Program-made: the position numbers and the translations under genes
NCBI GenBank assembly: GCA_002499445.1
Contig: DALS01000012.1
Coordinates: 1-64,000 of the forward strand
Length of the DNA stretch: 64,000 bases
From: Methanosarcina sp. UBA293
GTDB lineage: Archaea; Halobacteriota; Methanosarcinia; Methanosarcinales; Methanosarcinaceae
Reading direction: 5' to 3'
Shown: one piece after another, positions 52,399 through 61,339 of the stretch
Numbering within the stretch: position 1 is the stretch's first letter
How the letters are laid out: each line of letters opens with the position of its first letter
Notes under the pieces: generated by a model
Database searches by the model: none
Told to the model about the DNA's origin: nothing
Seen by the model: the letters and a program-made list of their open reading frames with translations, nothing else

Positions 52399-53994
52399 AT
52401 GGGCCTTAACAGGAAAAAGTTCGCCGTGCTTGACCTGACCCACGGCGGCATTCCTATTGCAAAAAGCCTTGTAGCTGCTGGAAACAAAGTAGTCGGAATA
52501 GATGTCTATGGGACAATCGAGCCTGACATACTGCTCGAACTTGAGGAAACTCACGGAATACCCTGCTCAAAAACTCCTCTTTCTGCTTCCGAATTTGATA
52601 TTCTGGTCGCGCCCGTACATCTGGATTCAGCCTATCCGATGCTCGTAGAAGCCAGGGCGCAGGGAAAAAGAGTCTTTTCGCACCATGAGATTGTTGGAGA
52701 GATTCTAAAAATCGATTCAAAGCTTTCTGGGATCAAAAAGGTCGAAGTTACGGGTGTAAAAGCAAAAACAAGCACTGCATCCCTCCTTGCCGATATGCTC
52801 TCCAGGCAGTTTGAAGTCGTGCTGCATACCTCGCGGGGTCTTGAATACTGGATAGCAGGAACTTCTTCCCTTATTCACAGGGGTCTGAGCATAACTCCAG
52901 GAAGCATTTTGGTTGCAATTGAAAAAGCTTTTGAGGCAGGATTCAGGCCGGAGATTTTTATCTTCGAAATCTCAATAGGAGGTACAGGCACTGCCGATTT
53001 TGGGATTCTTACCACCCTTTTGCCGGATTATGGGATTGCAAACAATACCGCTCTTGCAAGCGAGGCAAAACTCCAGCTTGTCAGGCAAGCAAAATCAGGA
53101 AGCACTCTTCTAATTAATGCAGGAACCGAAAAAGCCCTTAAAACTGCAAAAATGAGTCAAGCAAAGGTTTTGACCTTCAAAGATCCCTTCAGTGATGAAC
53201 TTCTCGGAACCTCAAACCAGGCAGCCGATTTTGTGCTGGAAACCAGATGCAGGCCTTCAAAGTCATCAATTTCTTCAGAATTATCAACGTCTTCAGGCTT
53301 ATCAGATTCATCAATAATAACAGGCCTGTCAGACTCATCAATTCCAGCAGTCTTACCTGATTCATCAATTTCAACAGGTTTACCTGATTCATCAATTTCA
53401 ACAGGTTTACCAGAAATCCAGGCTTCTCAGGCATCTTCAGGGTCCTATATTTGCTTTATGCACAGGGGAAAGAAAGTTTTCTCAGCTTGCTTGCGCCCAG
53501 GATACAATAGTTCGTCTTACAGGACTGCCTTTATTGCAGCATCGGCAGCAGCCCTCGAATTTGGAATTAGACATGAAGCTGTTATTTCGGTAATTGAGGG
53601 ATTTGGGGGCCTTTCAGGCAGGATGCAGGAAAGGGAAATTAATGGCATCTCTCTGATTGACAATTCCAATTCCGGCATGGATATCCTCTCTGCCGAAAAA
53701 GCCCTTGAGTATGCTTTCCTTAAGAGAAAAGACGAAAAAAAGGAAAGTATTATCCTCGTGCTGGGAGAAGAAGCTTCTCAGGTCTGTGAAGGGCTACCTC
53801 CAAAATCCGTGCAGGGCTTTCTAGAGAAGTTCGGTACAAAATGCAGACAGATTATCCTGGTAGGAGAACGAATGAAGGCGATAAATGGCAAAAATGTGTC
53901 TTACGCACGAAATCTTCCAGAAGGACTTTCTAAAGCCACGGAGTCTGCAAGAAGCAACGATATAATTCTCTCTTCAGTAAAATGCTTCCGTTAA
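52399..53994 (+). CDS. cfbE: Coenzyme F430 synthase (Mur ligase-like)
   Basis: CfbE uses ATP to close the last six-membered ring of F430. The 531-residue protein has the Mur ligase plan: N-terminal Rossmann part, ATP loop VTGVKAKTSTASLLADML near residue 116, and C-terminal domain with GLSGRMQEREINGISLIDNSNSGMD near 410. Between the central and C-terminal parts lies an unusual Ser/Thr-rich insertion, residues about 287-345, coded by 27-bp tandem repeats; the rest is normal. The stop codon lies within the first copy of a 24-bp tandem repeat. Confidence 0.93.
   Translation: MGLNRKKFAVLDLTHGGIPIAKSLVAAGNKVVGIDVYGTIEPDILLELEETHGIPCSKTPLSASEFDILVAPVHLDSAYPMLVEARAQGKRVFSHHEIVGEILKIDSKLSGIKKVEVTGVKAKTSTASLLADMLSRQFEVVLHTSRGLEYWIAGTSSLIHRGLSITPGSILVAIEKAFEAGFRPEIFIFEISIGGTGTADFGILTTLLPDYGIANNTALASEAKLQLVRQAKSGSTLLINAGTEKALKTAKMSQAKVLTFKDPFSDELLGTSNQAADFVLETRCRPSKSSISSELSTSSGLSDSSIITGLSDSSIPAVLPDSSISTGLPDSSISTGLPEIQASQASSGSYICFMHRGKKVFSACLRPGYNSSSYRTAFIAASAAALEFGIRHEAVISVIEGFGGLSGRMQEREINGISLIDNSNSGMDILSAEKALEYAFLKRKDEKKESIILVLGEEASQVCEGLPPKSVQGFLEKFGTKCRQIILVGERMKAINGKNVSYARNLPEGLSKATESARSNDIILSSVKCFR
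53305..53412. repeat. Four 27-bp tandem repeats inside cfbE
   Basis: Four head-to-tail units of 27 bp encode D-S-S-I-S-T-G-L-P and variants. Copies 3 and 4 (53359-53385 and 53386-53412) are almost identical; copies 1 and 2 have drifted. The length, a multiple of three, keeps the frame open. It lies in a linker between domains. Confidence 0.92.
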
Positions 53995-54030
53995 AAGCCT
54001 CATTTATGCTTCCGTTAAAAGCCTCATTTA
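53983..54030. repeat. Perfect 24-bp tandem repeat across the cfbE stop
   Basis: TGCTTCCGTTAAAAGCCTCA plus ATTA occurs twice in tandem (53983-54006 and 54007-54030). The first copy contains the cfbE stop codon. Identity is complete, so the duplication is recent. Confidence 0.93.
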
Positions 54031-54371
54031 GGAATGTTTTCACTGGAGAATTATCCATAAGTCTTTCTTGGATAAAATAATATCAAATATGAACCTACAA
54101 TCTCGGATGTGACCGTATCAGGAAAATGCATACTATGATCAGGCTGCAGGCTTTTGCTGGTATTTTATGATAGAATTTTATACAGGCTCTTCCAATCTGT
54201 ATTCGTTTCCATTACTTGTTTAATCCAAATTCACAGTGTTTCCGACTCTTCATGTGTTACAGGCTGTGTTCGGTTCCGTGGGACACAGGAACTTTCTGAA
54301 GATGATGCATATTATTAAAAATGCATATTATTCGTATTTAAAAAATAATTATCTAAATAAGAGGCTTTGTC
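54031..54371. other. Gap between cfbE and cfbD
   Basis: About 340 bases without a gene, the only sizeable gap in the F430 cluster. It probably holds a second promoter for cfbDCB. The 73-codon frame at 54236-54457 runs into cfbD in another frame and is not credible. Confidence 0.5.
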
Positions 54372-55484
54372 ATGACTGGAAAAGAAATTTCAATCATCCA
54401 TCCCCGCCCAAGTTCTATAGTTGCGGCTCTTTACACACTCAGAGACTTAAATGTTGATGTCGCTATCCTGCATGGACCTCCTGGCTGCTCTTTTAAACAC
54501 GCAAGACTGCTCGAAGAAGATGGCATACACGTCGTTACCACAGCCCTTGACGAAAGCGGTTTTGTTTTCGGAGGCCACGACAGGCTTGTAGAGCTGATTA
54601 ACAAATCAGTGGAGCTTTTTAACCCTAAAGCTATCGGGGTTGTAGGAACCTGCGCCAGCATGATTATTGGAGAAGAAATGCACGAAGCCGTGCTTGAAGC
54701 AAATCCTGATGTTCCTGTGCTCGAAGTTGAGGTGCATGCAGGTTATCATAATAATACAAAAGGAGTACTCTTTGCTCTAGAATCCGCACTCGATGCAGGG
54801 ATTATTGACCATAAAGAATTCGAGCGTCAGGAATATCTTCTTAAAAAAGCCACAGATGTGGAAAAGAAGTTTGGAGCTGCAAGCAAAGAATATCTTGCTC
54901 CTTCCCGAGGAGATGTCAAATACAAAGTCGCAAAACGTGTGCTTCAACTCCTCAAGGAAGGCAAAAAGGGGCTTGTCATTATGAATGCCAAAAAAGAGAC
55001 TGGCTATATGTTTGCAGATATCACCCTTGCAGTCAATGAGGTTGCAGCAGCTCTTGGGAAAAAGGAAAACCTTATCAACATGGCAAATATCGACCCCAGC
55101 CTCGGGCTCCCGAGAGTAAGGCAGCATGCCGAATATATAATGAGAGACCTAAAAGCACATGGGGTTGAGATGCATGAAATCATTGGCGGTATGGACGAGT
55201 ATCCGGTTGCAGGGGAAATGGTCAGCGAATTGATAAAGGAAAAATACAGCGATTTCGATTTTGCGGTTATTACGGGTGTTCCGCATGCAATCCCTATGGA
55301 ACACATAAGGAACATGGAGCTGATTTCGGTTACTAACGGCCCAAGGCAGGTCCTGCCCTTAAAGGAATTGGGGCATGAGCATGTGCTGGTTGAAATCGAC
55401 CTTCATCCGAAGACACTGGGAGTCAGTGAGATTGTTGAATCCGAGTTTGGGGCTACTTTAAGGGAAGTTGCAAAGGAAACCTGA
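54372..55484 (+). CDS. cfbD: F430 reductive cyclase, NifD-like subunit
   Basis: CfbD is the nitrogenase-like catalytic component that, with CfbC, performs the multi-electron reduction and ring closure of Ni-sirohydrochlorin a,c-diamide to the seco-F430 stage. 370 residues, shorter than NifD. Cluster-ligand cysteines are in LHGPPGCSFKHARL near residue 34 and GVVGTCASMIIGEEM near 95; the C-terminal half has the AVITGVPHAIPMEH block. It forms a homodimer bridged by a 4Fe-4S cluster. cfbC follows 70 bases on. Confidence 0.94.
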   Translation: MTGKEISIIHPRPSSIVAALYTLRDLNVDVAILHGPPGCSFKHARLLEEDGIHVVTTALDESGFVFGGHDRLVELINKSVELFNPKAIGVVGTCASMIIGEEMHEAVLEANPDVPVLEVEVHAGYHNNTKGVLFALESALDAGIIDHKEFERQEYLLKKATDVEKKFGAASKEYLAPSRGDVKYKVAKRVLQLLKEGKKGLVIMNAKKETGYMFADITLAVNEVAAALGKKENLINMANIDPSLGLPRVRQHAEYIMRDLKAHGVEMHEIIGGMDEYPVAGEMVSELIKEKYSDFDFAVITGVPHAIPMEHIRNMELISVTNGPRQVLPLKELGHEHVLVEIDLHPKTLGVSEIVESEFGATLREVAKET

Positions 55485-55553
55485 GCGAGAATAGTCAGGA
55501 TAAAAAGAAGAAACGGAATAAAAGAAAAGCCAGGATAATCAGGAGGTACATCC

Positions 55554-56351
55554 TTGAAAAAACAAAAAATCATAGCGATCTACGGGAAAGGTGGCATAGG
55601 CAAATCAAGTACGGCTTCAAATGTTGCTGCTGCCTGTGCTGAGGCGGGAAAAAAGGTCATGATTATAGGCTGTGATCCTAAAAGTGACTCATCAATCACC
55701 CTGTTTGGAGGCAGGAGGATTCCAACCATTCTTGACCTCCTGCGGGATGGTGTGAATATAAACGAAGAAGATGTGGTCTTTGAAGGATTTGCAGGAGTCA
55801 AGTGTGTGGAAGCAGGCGGTCCTGAACCCGGTATAGGATGTGCAGGGCGAGGGATTATTGTTTCCATCCAGAAACTGAAAAGCATTTCAGGAGATCTCTT
55901 AAAAGAGCAGGACCTGATAATTTACGATGTGCCAGGAGACATCGTCTGCGGTGGCTTCGTTGCCCCTGTCAGGAAAGGCTTTGTAAATGAAGCTTATGTC
56001 CTGACTTCAGGAGAGTATATGCCCCTTTATGCAGCAAATAATATCTGCAAGGGTCTCTCCAAGATAGGAATGCCACTCAGTGGGATAATCTGTAATTCCA
56101 GAAACGCGAGCAGGGAAGAGGAAATCGTTACGAAGTTTGCTGAGGAGATAGGCAGCCAGCTTATGGCTTTTATCCCTAAGAGGCAGGTAGTTCAGGATTG
56201 TGAAAGGGAAGGTTATTCTGTAATGGAAAAAGCACCTGAATCTGATATTGCAGATATCTACCGCAAGCTTGGAAAAGCAATTCTTGAGAATAATAACAAA
56301 GTTACGTCTGGCTCCCTGAGCGACGAGCGGTTGAGAGAATTGACAAACTAA
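55554..56351 (+). CDS. cfbC: F430 reductive cyclase, NifH-like subunit
   Basis: CfbC is the ATP-driven electron donor to CfbD, built like nitrogenase iron protein. 265 residues: P-loop YGKGGIGKSSTASN near residue 10, the two cluster-bridging cysteines in PGIGCAGRGI (near 95) and VPGDIVCGGFVAPV (near 130), and CDPKSDSS (switch I) near 40. Each homodimer holds one 4Fe-4S cluster. Start TTG at 55554 after AGGAGG. It is adjacent to cfbD and followed by cfbB 25 bases later, so all three are likely one transcript. Confidence 0.95.
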   Translation: MKKQKIIAIYGKGGIGKSSTASNVAAACAEAGKKVMIIGCDPKSDSSITLFGGRRIPTILDLLRDGVNINEEDVVFEGFAGVKCVEAGGPEPGIGCAGRGIIVSIQKLKSISGDLLKEQDLIIYDVPGDIVCGGFVAPVRKGFVNEAYVLTSGEYMPLYAANNICKGLSKIGMPLSGIICNSRNASREEEIVTKFAEEIGSQLMAFIPKRQVVQDCEREGYSVMEKAPESDIADIYRKLGKAILENNNKVTSGSLSDERLRELTN

Positions 56352-56376
56352 GACGGAAAATTCAGGGGTATTAAAA

Positions 56377-57861
56377 ATGCCTGATGGCAAGCAATCCATA
56401 GGGAATATTCCCAGAGTTCTCATTTCCGCAGACCGCTCCTCTTCAGGCAAGACAACAATCTCGTTGGGCCTCATGGCTGCTCTTGTTTCAAGAGGATATA
56501 AAGTCCAGCCTTTCAAGGTCGCTCTGGATTATATCGACCCGAGTTACCATACTGAAATAACTGGCAGGTTTTGCCGGAACCTTGACGGCTACCTTATGGA
56601 TGAGAACGAGATTCTGGATGTCTATACTCATGCCTGCGAGATCGGCGATAAGGCTGATATTGCAATTATCGAAGGAGTTCGTGGGCTTTACGAAGGTTTT
56701 GAAAGCTTAAGCGACCTTGGAAGCACTGCCCAGATCGCAAAGATTCTCAATTGTCCTGTAATCTTTGTGATCAATGCCCGGAGTATTACTCGTTCGAGTG
56801 CTGCCCTTGTCAACGGATACAAAAATTTTGATCCAGATGTGGAAATTGCAGGAGTTATCCTTAACAACATAGGAAGCCGCCGTCATGCCGAAAAAGCAAA
56901 AGAGGCAATCGAGTTTTATACAGGCGTGCCGGTTATAGGAATTGTTCCAAGAGATCCCTCAATGCAAATTTCCATGCGCCATCTCGGGCTTATACCAGCT
57001 CTCGAAGGTCGAAGGCGGTTTGGGGACGGAGATTTTGAAGCTCGTCTTCACGGCATTGAAGAAATCATCAATAAAGGAATTGATATTGATAGCTTCCTTA
57101 AAATCGCAAGCAGTGCAAAGCCACTGAAATCTCCTGAAAATAACGTTTTTTCCCCAGTTCCTAACGCTGGAGTATCCAGACCAAAGATAGGTATCGCCCT
57201 GGATGAGGCTTTCAACTTCTATTACCGCGATAACATTGATCTTCTGAAACTTGCAGGCGCAGAAATTGTTTATTTCAGCCCTGTTAGAGATGCCGTGCTT
57301 CCTGAGGTTGACGGGCTCTATATCGGAGGCGGTTATCCCGAACTCTTTGCAGCCGATCTTGAAGCTAACGAGTCCATGCGCCAGGATATCAAAAAGTCTT
57401 CTGCTGGAGGCATGCCTATTTATGCTGAATGTGGGGGGCTTATGTACCTTACAGAAAAAATAAGTACAGGCGCTCCAGGAAAAGGCACCTATCACGATGC
57501 CTCAATGCCGGAATCCACGTATTCAATGGTCGGAGCGCTCCCAGGACATACCATTATGGGACAAACAAGAGTGATCAGCTATAATATCGGAACCCTTACT
57601 AAGGACTGCCCTATCGGGAAAAAAGGCAACAGCTTCAAGGGACATGAATTCCATCACTCTGAAATAAAGGAAATTCCTGAGGACGCTGAATTTGCAATAA
57701 CCCTATCAAGGGGAACAGGTATAAAGAACAATAAGGACGGGCTTATTTCTGGAAATACCCTTGGCTCTTATGCCCACCTGCATGGGGTTGCGTACAGGGA
57801 GCTTGCAGGCTCACTTGTGGAAGCTGCAAGGAAGTTTCGGGAATCCAGGCTTCTTTCGTGA
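56377..57861 (+). CDS. cfbB: Ni-sirohydrochlorin a,c-diamide synthase
   Basis: CfbB is a CobB/CbiA-type glutamine amidotransferase that converts Ni-sirohydrochlorin to its a,c-diamide, using ATP and glutamine. The 494-residue protein has the DRSSSGKTTISLG P-loop near residue 19, VEGVRGLYEG-like IIEGVRGLYEGFE near 97, and a class I-type amidotransferase domain in the second half with the catalytic Cys in MPIYAECGGLMYL near 350 and GHEFHHSE near 425. Last gene of the F430 cluster; a gap of 308 bases follows. Confidence 0.95.
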   Translation: MPDGKQSIGNIPRVLISADRSSSGKTTISLGLMAALVSRGYKVQPFKVALDYIDPSYHTEITGRFCRNLDGYLMDENEILDVYTHACEIGDKADIAIIEGVRGLYEGFESLSDLGSTAQIAKILNCPVIFVINARSITRSSAALVNGYKNFDPDVEIAGVILNNIGSRRHAEKAKEAIEFYTGVPVIGIVPRDPSMQISMRHLGLIPALEGRRRFGDGDFEARLHGIEEIINKGIDIDSFLKIASSAKPLKSPENNVFSPVPNAGVSRPKIGIALDEAFNFYYRDNIDLLKLAGAEIVYFSPVRDAVLPEVDGLYIGGGYPELFAADLEANESMRQDIKKSSAGGMPIYAECGGLMYLTEKISTGAPGKGTYHDASMPESTYSMVGALPGHTIMGQTRVISYNIGTLTKDCPIGKKGNSFKGHEFHHSEIKEIPEDAEFAITLSRGTGIKNNKDGLISGNTLGSYAHLHGVAYRELAGSLVEAARKFRESRLLS

Positions 57862-58169
57862 TGTGTGGAATTCTTCCGTAATATTTGTAGATTTCTCTTG
57901 ATTCTTGCAGTCCCTTCTATAGCGTGAGAATATGCTTTCATCTCTAAGCCTTTGCAGGTCGAAAAAGCAATATTATATTAAATTAGATTATAATAGGTTA
58001 GGTTACAACAAACTGAATTATGAAAAACTGGATTATAACGATTGTATGATGAAAATCTGAATTAATATAGTTACTTTTAAATCTGAATAAAGATGGATTA
58101 CGCTATAACAAATTAGATTAAAATAAGCCAGGCGGTAATTTACTTATTTTTATTTCATTTTCTTTTCAG
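57862..58169. other. Gap between cfbB and endA
   Basis: About 308 bases with short imperfect repeats of the type AAcTGgATTAtAAc. No ORF. The promoter and AGGTGA ribosome site (58168-58173) of endA are at the end. Confidence 0.5.
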
Positions 58170-59231
58170 GTGAATCTATTGAAAACACAACTTAAAGGAG
58201 ACCGGGTCCTTGCCGGAAAGGAAGCGGTAGCCGAACTTTACAAAACTGGTTATTTCGGACGCCCTAAAGGCAATGGGCTCGAACTCTCGCTTGTAGAAGC
58301 TGCTTTCCTTCTGTCCAGAGGGAAGCTAGAGATCGAACTCGATGGTACACTGCTTGATTTCAGAACTTTTTTCGAACAGGCTTCTTTGAAGCAGCCAAAT
58401 TTTGAGCTGAAATACATCGTTTATAAGGACCTTAAAGAGAGGGGGTATTATGTCCAGCCGTCAGCTGTGGATTTCCGGGTTTATCCCAGAGGCAGCCACC
58501 CAGGCAAGAGTGCGGCAAATCTTTTTGTCCATGTCCAGTCTGAAAGGCAGCTCCTTCCTGTAAAATTTCTGCAGGAAGCAGTAGTCTCGGCAGAGAATGT
58601 ACGCAAGCAGTTTATCCTTGCTGTGGTGGATGGGGAAAGTGATCTTACTTTTTATGAGGTTAAAACTGCGGTTCCAGAAGGAGATATGCCTGAGCCATAT
58701 CCCACTGTCAAAACCGATGCCACATTCCTAGAAGATAGAGTAATAGTCTGGGATGCTAAGGCTTCGGAAACTCTCTATGCCAGAGGCTTTTACGGGAAAA
58801 TGCTGGATTCTGAAAGGCTGCAGCTCTCCCTGGTAGAATCCCTTTACCTTTTTTCAAATGGTGTGATAACAGTTCGAGACAGGAATGGTAAGGTCTTTTC
58901 GTTCGATGAGTTTATCGAGAAAGCCTCGGAAATTGAGAGCTCTTTCCTTAGAAAGTACAGTGGATATAAAAACCTCAGGGATTCAGGACATGTAGTCAAA
59001 ACCGGTTTTAAATTCGGGACGAATTTCAGAGTATACCGAAAAGTCGAGTCTATAGAAAAAATTCCGCATTCAGAATATCTTGTAAACGTTATTCCTGCGG
59101 ATTTCGAGTTCATGCTTTCGATTATTTCCGGAGTAGTCAGGCTTGCAAACAGCGTGCGTAAGACAATGCTTTTTGCAATCGAAAAAGGAGAGGAGATCGA
59201 ATACCTGGACATCAGCCGAACGAAAATGTGA
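58170..59231 (+). CDS. endA: tRNA-splicing endonuclease, duplicated alpha2 type
   Basis: Cuts introns from pre-tRNA at the bulge-helix-bulge. 353 residues comprise two fused units, as in other Euryarchaeota with the alpha2 form. In the C-terminal unit the catalytic Tyr, His and Lys are seen in NFRVYRKVE, KIPHSEYLV and NSVRKTMLFA; the N-terminal unit has the parallel but altered YPRGSHPGKSAANLFVHV. AGGTGA overlaps the GTG at 58170, so the TTG at 58179-58181, five bases further, may be the true start (350 residues). Confidence 0.94.
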   Translation: MNLLKTQLKGDRVLAGKEAVAELYKTGYFGRPKGNGLELSLVEAAFLLSRGKLEIELDGTLLDFRTFFEQASLKQPNFELKYIVYKDLKERGYYVQPSAVDFRVYPRGSHPGKSAANLFVHVQSERQLLPVKFLQEAVVSAENVRKQFILAVVDGESDLTFYEVKTAVPEGDMPEPYPTVKTDATFLEDRVIVWDAKASETLYARGFYGKMLDSERLQLSLVESLYLFSNGVITVRDRNGKVFSFDEFIEKASEIESSFLRKYSGYKNLRDSGHVVKTGFKFGTNFRVYRKVESIEKIPHSEYLVNVIPADFEFMLSIISGVVRLANSVRKTMLFAIEKGEEIEYLDISRTKM

Positions 59232-59302
59232 TATTTGATCTAATACTCTGATCTGATATCTGGAGGGGATTTTTTCCCTGATGTTAAAGTTCCTTAGAGT
59301 TA

Positions 59303-59734
59303 ATGAAAATCAATCTTCAGCCGAGGGCGGAGTATAATATGTGGGATATTATTGCAGTAGACATCTCTGGCAGGCACAGGATTAAAGGAGGTTATTACAT
59401 GGTATGTGCAGCAGCAGCGCTTACAGTCTCGGCTAGCTATATCGAAAAGGTCAAGCAGATTAAAATTCTTCCCCTCTGGCTAAAAAGAGCTCCTAGCTTG
59501 TTGGATATCGTACAGCTAATTGAAGACACGGCTGATCAGCTTTCCTTTGAGGGTACGATTGTGGCAGAAAAGGGAGATATGTATAATAAACCCAGTTGGA
59601 TGACTGAAAGTATGTTTTCCAGGGCTTTCAAGTATCAGGAGTCCATTGCCGAGAGACGGTCGATTGAACTCGTGCACCACATCTCCCTGAGCGCCCGCAA
59701 TTTACTGATAAACGAACTTCAAATCGAGGCATGA
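59303..59734 (+). CDS. DUF2209-like archaeal protein
   Basis: A 143-residue archaeal protein, probably DUF2209, with no proven role. The core WDIIAVDISGRHRIKGGYYMVCAAAALTVS looks like the first strands of an RNase H-type fold. The ATG at 59303 is one option, but the ATG before WDIIAVD (59339-59341), seven bases after GGCGGAG, is a better start (131 residues). Its end overlaps the hflX start by four bases (GCATGA), so translation is coupled. The link to HflX suggests a ribosome-related role. Confidence 0.72.
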   Translation: MKINLQPRAEYNMWDIIAVDISGRHRIKGGYYMVCAAAALTVSASYIEKVKQIKILPLWLKRAPSLLDIVQLIEDTADQLSFEGTIVAEKGDMYNKPSWMTESMFSRAFKYQESIAERRSIELVHHISLSARNLLINELQIEA

Positions 59735-61020
59735 AAATTTTAGCAGAACAAAAATCCAGTAACGAAAATAGGGTAATTCTTGTTAAAAGAACCATTCCCA
59801 ATTCGGACCTTGAACGTGAGGAATACCTCTTTCAGGAACTTAGAGAGCTTGTAAAAGCAGCAGGTTATCTGCCTGTCGGCGAACTTAAGCAAACTAGGTA
59901 TCCAGACTCAAAGTACCAGCTTGGCAGGGGAAAGATCGAGGAACTTGCTGAACTTGTTAGGGATACAGGTGCAGACAAAGTAATTTTCTATAATAGGCTT
60001 TCTACGACTCAGCTTTTCAATATCTCAGAAGTCTGTAAATGTCAGGTTATTGATAAATTCCAGCTTATCCTTGAGATCTTTGCAAAGAGAGCAACTACCC
60101 ACCGCTCAAAACTCCAGGTCGAACTGGCAAAATTGAGATACGAGGTGCCGAGGGCAAGGGCAGTTGTTTCTCTCCTTAAAAAGGAGGAAAGACCCGGGTT
60201 CATGGGACTTGGAGACTATGAGGACTCTTATGAACAGGACCTGAAGAAGAGAATCGTGAGAATTGAGAGTGAACTTGGATCTGCAGAAAAAGACGACGAG
60301 TCCCTGCGGGACTTAAGGCACAGGAGAGGCTTTTCCTTGATTTCCCTTGCAGGATATACAAATGCTGGAAAAAGTACGCTTTTCAATGCTATTGTAGATG
60401 AAAGTGTTGAGACAAAAGATATGCTTTTTACAACACTTATTCCCATGACCCGAGCTCTGGACCTTGGAGGACGAAAAGCTCTTTTGACCGACACCGTGGG
60501 ATTTATAGAGGATCTTCCTCACTGGCTAGTTGATGCCTTCAAGTCCACCCTGGATGAGATTTTTCTCTCGGATCTTATACTCCTGGTTGTGGATGTAAGC
60601 GAAAAGCCTGAGATGATTCTGCAGAAACTTTCAACAGCTCACGATACTCTCTGGGACAGGATTCAGGGAGTTCCTATTGTTACTGTGTTTAACAAGGCTG
60701 ATCTGGTTGATGAATCCGAACTTGACGGTATTCTGGAAAAAATAGGCTATATGGCCCCGAATCCTGTATTTATTTCTGCAAAAGAAGGTACAGGCATGGC
60801 TGCGCTAAAAGTCGAGATATTAAAGCACCTACCTCCTTGGTGTTTTTGCTCTCTTTCTCTTCCGAATTCAGAAAAAGGTATGTCGGTTCTCTCTTGGCTT
60901 TATGAAGAAGGAGTCGTACACAGGGTTGAATTTAAGGAACGGATCCTTGTGGATTATGAAGCAAGGGCAGAGATAATTAACAGGGCGCATGCTCTACTTG
61001 AGCCTCAGCAGCAAACCTGA
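59731..61020 (+). CDS. hflX: GTPase HflX
   Basis: HflX-family GTPase that binds the large ribosomal subunit and in bacteria splits stalled ribosomes. The 429-residue protein has the N-terminal HflX domain (LGRGKIEELAELV near residue 70), a coiled linker, and the GTPase domain with G1 GYTNAGKST near 208, G3 DTVGFIEDLPHWLVDAFKSTLDE near 254, and G4 NKAD near 320. Overlaps the DUF2209-like gene by four bases. The small RNA candidate lies just downstream. Confidence 0.95.
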   Translation: MKILAEQKSSNENRVILVKRTIPNSDLEREEYLFQELRELVKAAGYLPVGELKQTRYPDSKYQLGRGKIEELAELVRDTGADKVIFYNRLSTTQLFNISEVCKCQVIDKFQLILEIFAKRATTHRSKLQVELAKLRYEVPRARAVVSLLKKEERPGFMGLGDYEDSYEQDLKKRIVRIESELGSAEKDDESLRDLRHRRGFSLISLAGYTNAGKSTLFNAIVDESVETKDMLFTTLIPMTRALDLGGRKALLTDTVGFIEDLPHWLVDAFKSTLDEIFLSDLILLVVDVSEKPEMILQKLSTAHDTLWDRIQGVPIVTVFNKADLVDESELDGILEKIGYMAPNPVFISAKEGTGMAALKVEILKHLPPWCFCSLSLPNSEKGMSVLSWLYEEGVVHRVEFKERILVDYEARAEIINRAHALLEPQQQT

Positions 61021-61085
61021 GAACACCTGGCTCACTCCCAGGCCCATTCTTCCTTCTTAGAGAGGTTTTACGTGGTTCAAAAACG

Positions 61086-61101
61086 TTCGTATGGTTACGA
61101 A
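61086..61101. promoter_or_regulatory. Palindrome next to the small RNA promoter
   Basis: TTCGTA-tggt-TACGAA is a perfect 6-bp inverted repeat at the place where BRE should be, five bases before the TATA-like sequence TTTATAT (61107-61113). It could be an operator for the RNA gene. Position and symmetry are clear; the function is a guess. Confidence 0.5.
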
Positions 61102-61106
61102 AGATA

Positions 61107-61113
61107 TTTATAT
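61107..61113 (+). promoter_or_regulatory. TATA box of the small RNA candidate
   Basis: TTTATAT lies 24-27 bases before the first base of the long closing stem at 61134, exactly the expected archaeal TATA-to-start distance. No other gene could use it, since hflX has ended and the PHP gene has its own TATA at 61306. Confidence 0.6.
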
Positions 61114-61133
61114 CTAAATGTTGTTTGTATGTA

Positions 61134-61250
61134 TGCGAACGGGTGTCTACTGAAGACATCAGACCCTCCTAATATCCTAGACTATACCCTTGAAACCAAA
61201 TTTTGCTATGTTTCTGCCCGTTCGCAATTCCTCCTGTATTTTACCTTTTT
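61134..61250 (+). ncRNA. Candidate structured small RNA
   Basis: A perfect 10-bp stem, TGCGAACGGG (61134-61143) with CCCGTTCGCA (61217-61226), closes a loop that contains two hairpins: TGTCT-actga-AGACA (61144-61158) and GAAAC/GTTTC (61192-61214). A T-run (61246-61251) follows and a TATA box precedes the stem by 25 bases. The loop holds CCCTCCT and the 3' tail CCTCC, both able to pair with ribosome binding sites, suggesting a trans-acting regulator. It is not a tRNA or a C/D box RNA by pattern. I know no matching family. Confidence 0.6.
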
Positions 61251-61305
61251 TAGACTCAATTCTTTTCTAGCATGCGAAATATTGCCATGTTTTTACATCT
61301 CAAAA

Positions 61306-61314
61306 TTTATATAA
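61306..61314 (+). promoter_or_regulatory. TATA box of the PHP gene, probable leaderless start
   Basis: TTTATATAA lies about 30 bases before the ATG at 61340, and no Shine-Dalgarno is present between. The message would start at or just before the ATG, so this gene is probably translated from a leaderless transcript. Separates the PHP gene from the RNA candidate upstream. Confidence 0.6.
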
Positions 61315-61339
61315 ATTCACTCCTCATTCTCCTGTTAGC

